Positions 63,921-64,000 of a stretch of DNA of 64,000 bases are shown here, one piece after another. Position 1 is the stretch's first letter, and each line of letters begins with the position of its first letter. The stretch lies in assembly GCA_015259035.1 (NCBI GenBank), contig JABZHC010000001.1, positions 1 through 64,000 of the forward strand. The letters are read 5' to 3'. The stretch comes from Atopobium sp. (GTDB lineage Bacteria; Actinomycetota; Coriobacteriia; Coriobacteriales; Atopobiaceae). The position numbers and the translations under genes are program-made. Under the pieces are notes generated by a model. The model was not told where the DNA came from. It saw only the letters and a list, made by a program, of their open reading frames with translations, and did no database searches.

Positions 63921-64000
63921 GTGTGTAACCCTTCATTGCTGATTCTTGCAACGATTAATACTATCTTTGCATTTCTGAAGATCCGAGCAAAGACCTTCGC

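Overview
The window looks like the chromosome of a Gram-positive actinobacterium of class Coriobacteriia, most likely Atopobiaceae (Lancefieldella/Atopobium/Olsenella-like). The evidence is a GC content in the mid-40s, housekeeping clusters in the order shared by Firmicutes and Coriobacteriia, a full run of MEP-pathway genes, PPDK, TrmFO, ECF transport, wall-anchored Cna-B-type proteins, and a leader peptide with three Trp codons of the actinobacterial trpL kind. The lineage is inferred from gene content, not from a database match. I see no prophage, insertion sequence or CRISPR array. Every gene except dinB lies on the minus strand, so genes below are described in transcription order, from high to low coordinate.

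63.9-56.1 kb: rplU-rpmA-[ECF transporter]-obgE-nadD-yqeK-rsfS. The ECF cassette (S component, fused double ATPase, T component) sits between rpmA and obgE. It is preceded by a strong promoter, a 20-residue leader peptide with Trp-Trp-Trp, and competing antiterminator and terminator hairpins. This is a classical attenuator, so the cassette is predicted to import tryptophan or a close relative. The three proteins together contain only one Trp residue. 54.8-56.1 kb: dinB on the plus strand, with a near-match to a LexA box. 54.6-52.1 kb: rpsP-khpA-rimM-trmD-lepB. 52.1-44.4 kb: glyQ-glyS, a half-length PPDK regulatory protein, ppdK, and dgt. 44.3-37.7 kb: rplS-rnhB, then a competence/recombination operon yraN-comM-dprA-trmFO-xerC whose Shine-Dalgarno lies inside a perfect hairpin.

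37.4-27.2 kb: rpsB-tsf, pyrH-frr-uppS-cdsA-dxr-rseP-ispG-proS. This run combines translation, undecaprenyl and phospholipid precursor synthesis, and the MEP pathway. 27.1-25.3 kb: three tRNAs (Ala, Met/Ile2, Val) with their terminators, two small four-helix membrane proteins and a VOC protein. 25.0-22.4 kb: two paralogous wall-anchored surface proteins, each followed by a related long hairpin. 22.3-17.0 kb: an ABC-F ATPase, an M50 protease, scpA-scpB and rluB. 17.0-8.8 kb: a histidine phosphatase, a fused cytidylate kinase/acyltransferase, ispH, a DUF512 radical-SAM protein, der, plsY, gpsA and rpe. 8.7-0 kb: cysteine desulfurase, a zinc-ribbon coiled-coil protein, coaBC, nfo, a second ABC-F protein, and a heterodimeric ABC exporter cut off by the window edge.

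Two signals run through the whole window. The octamer GGCGAGAA (complement TTCTCGCC) occurs 33 times by my hand count, against about two expected. It is nearly balanced between strands, occurs in several reading frames and in intergenic DNA, and forms inverted pairs that serve as terminators. This pattern resembles the DNA-uptake sequences of Neisseriaceae and Pasteurellaceae, and dprA and comM are in the same window. The second signal is a strand-biased hexamer, CTGGTA on the coding strand.
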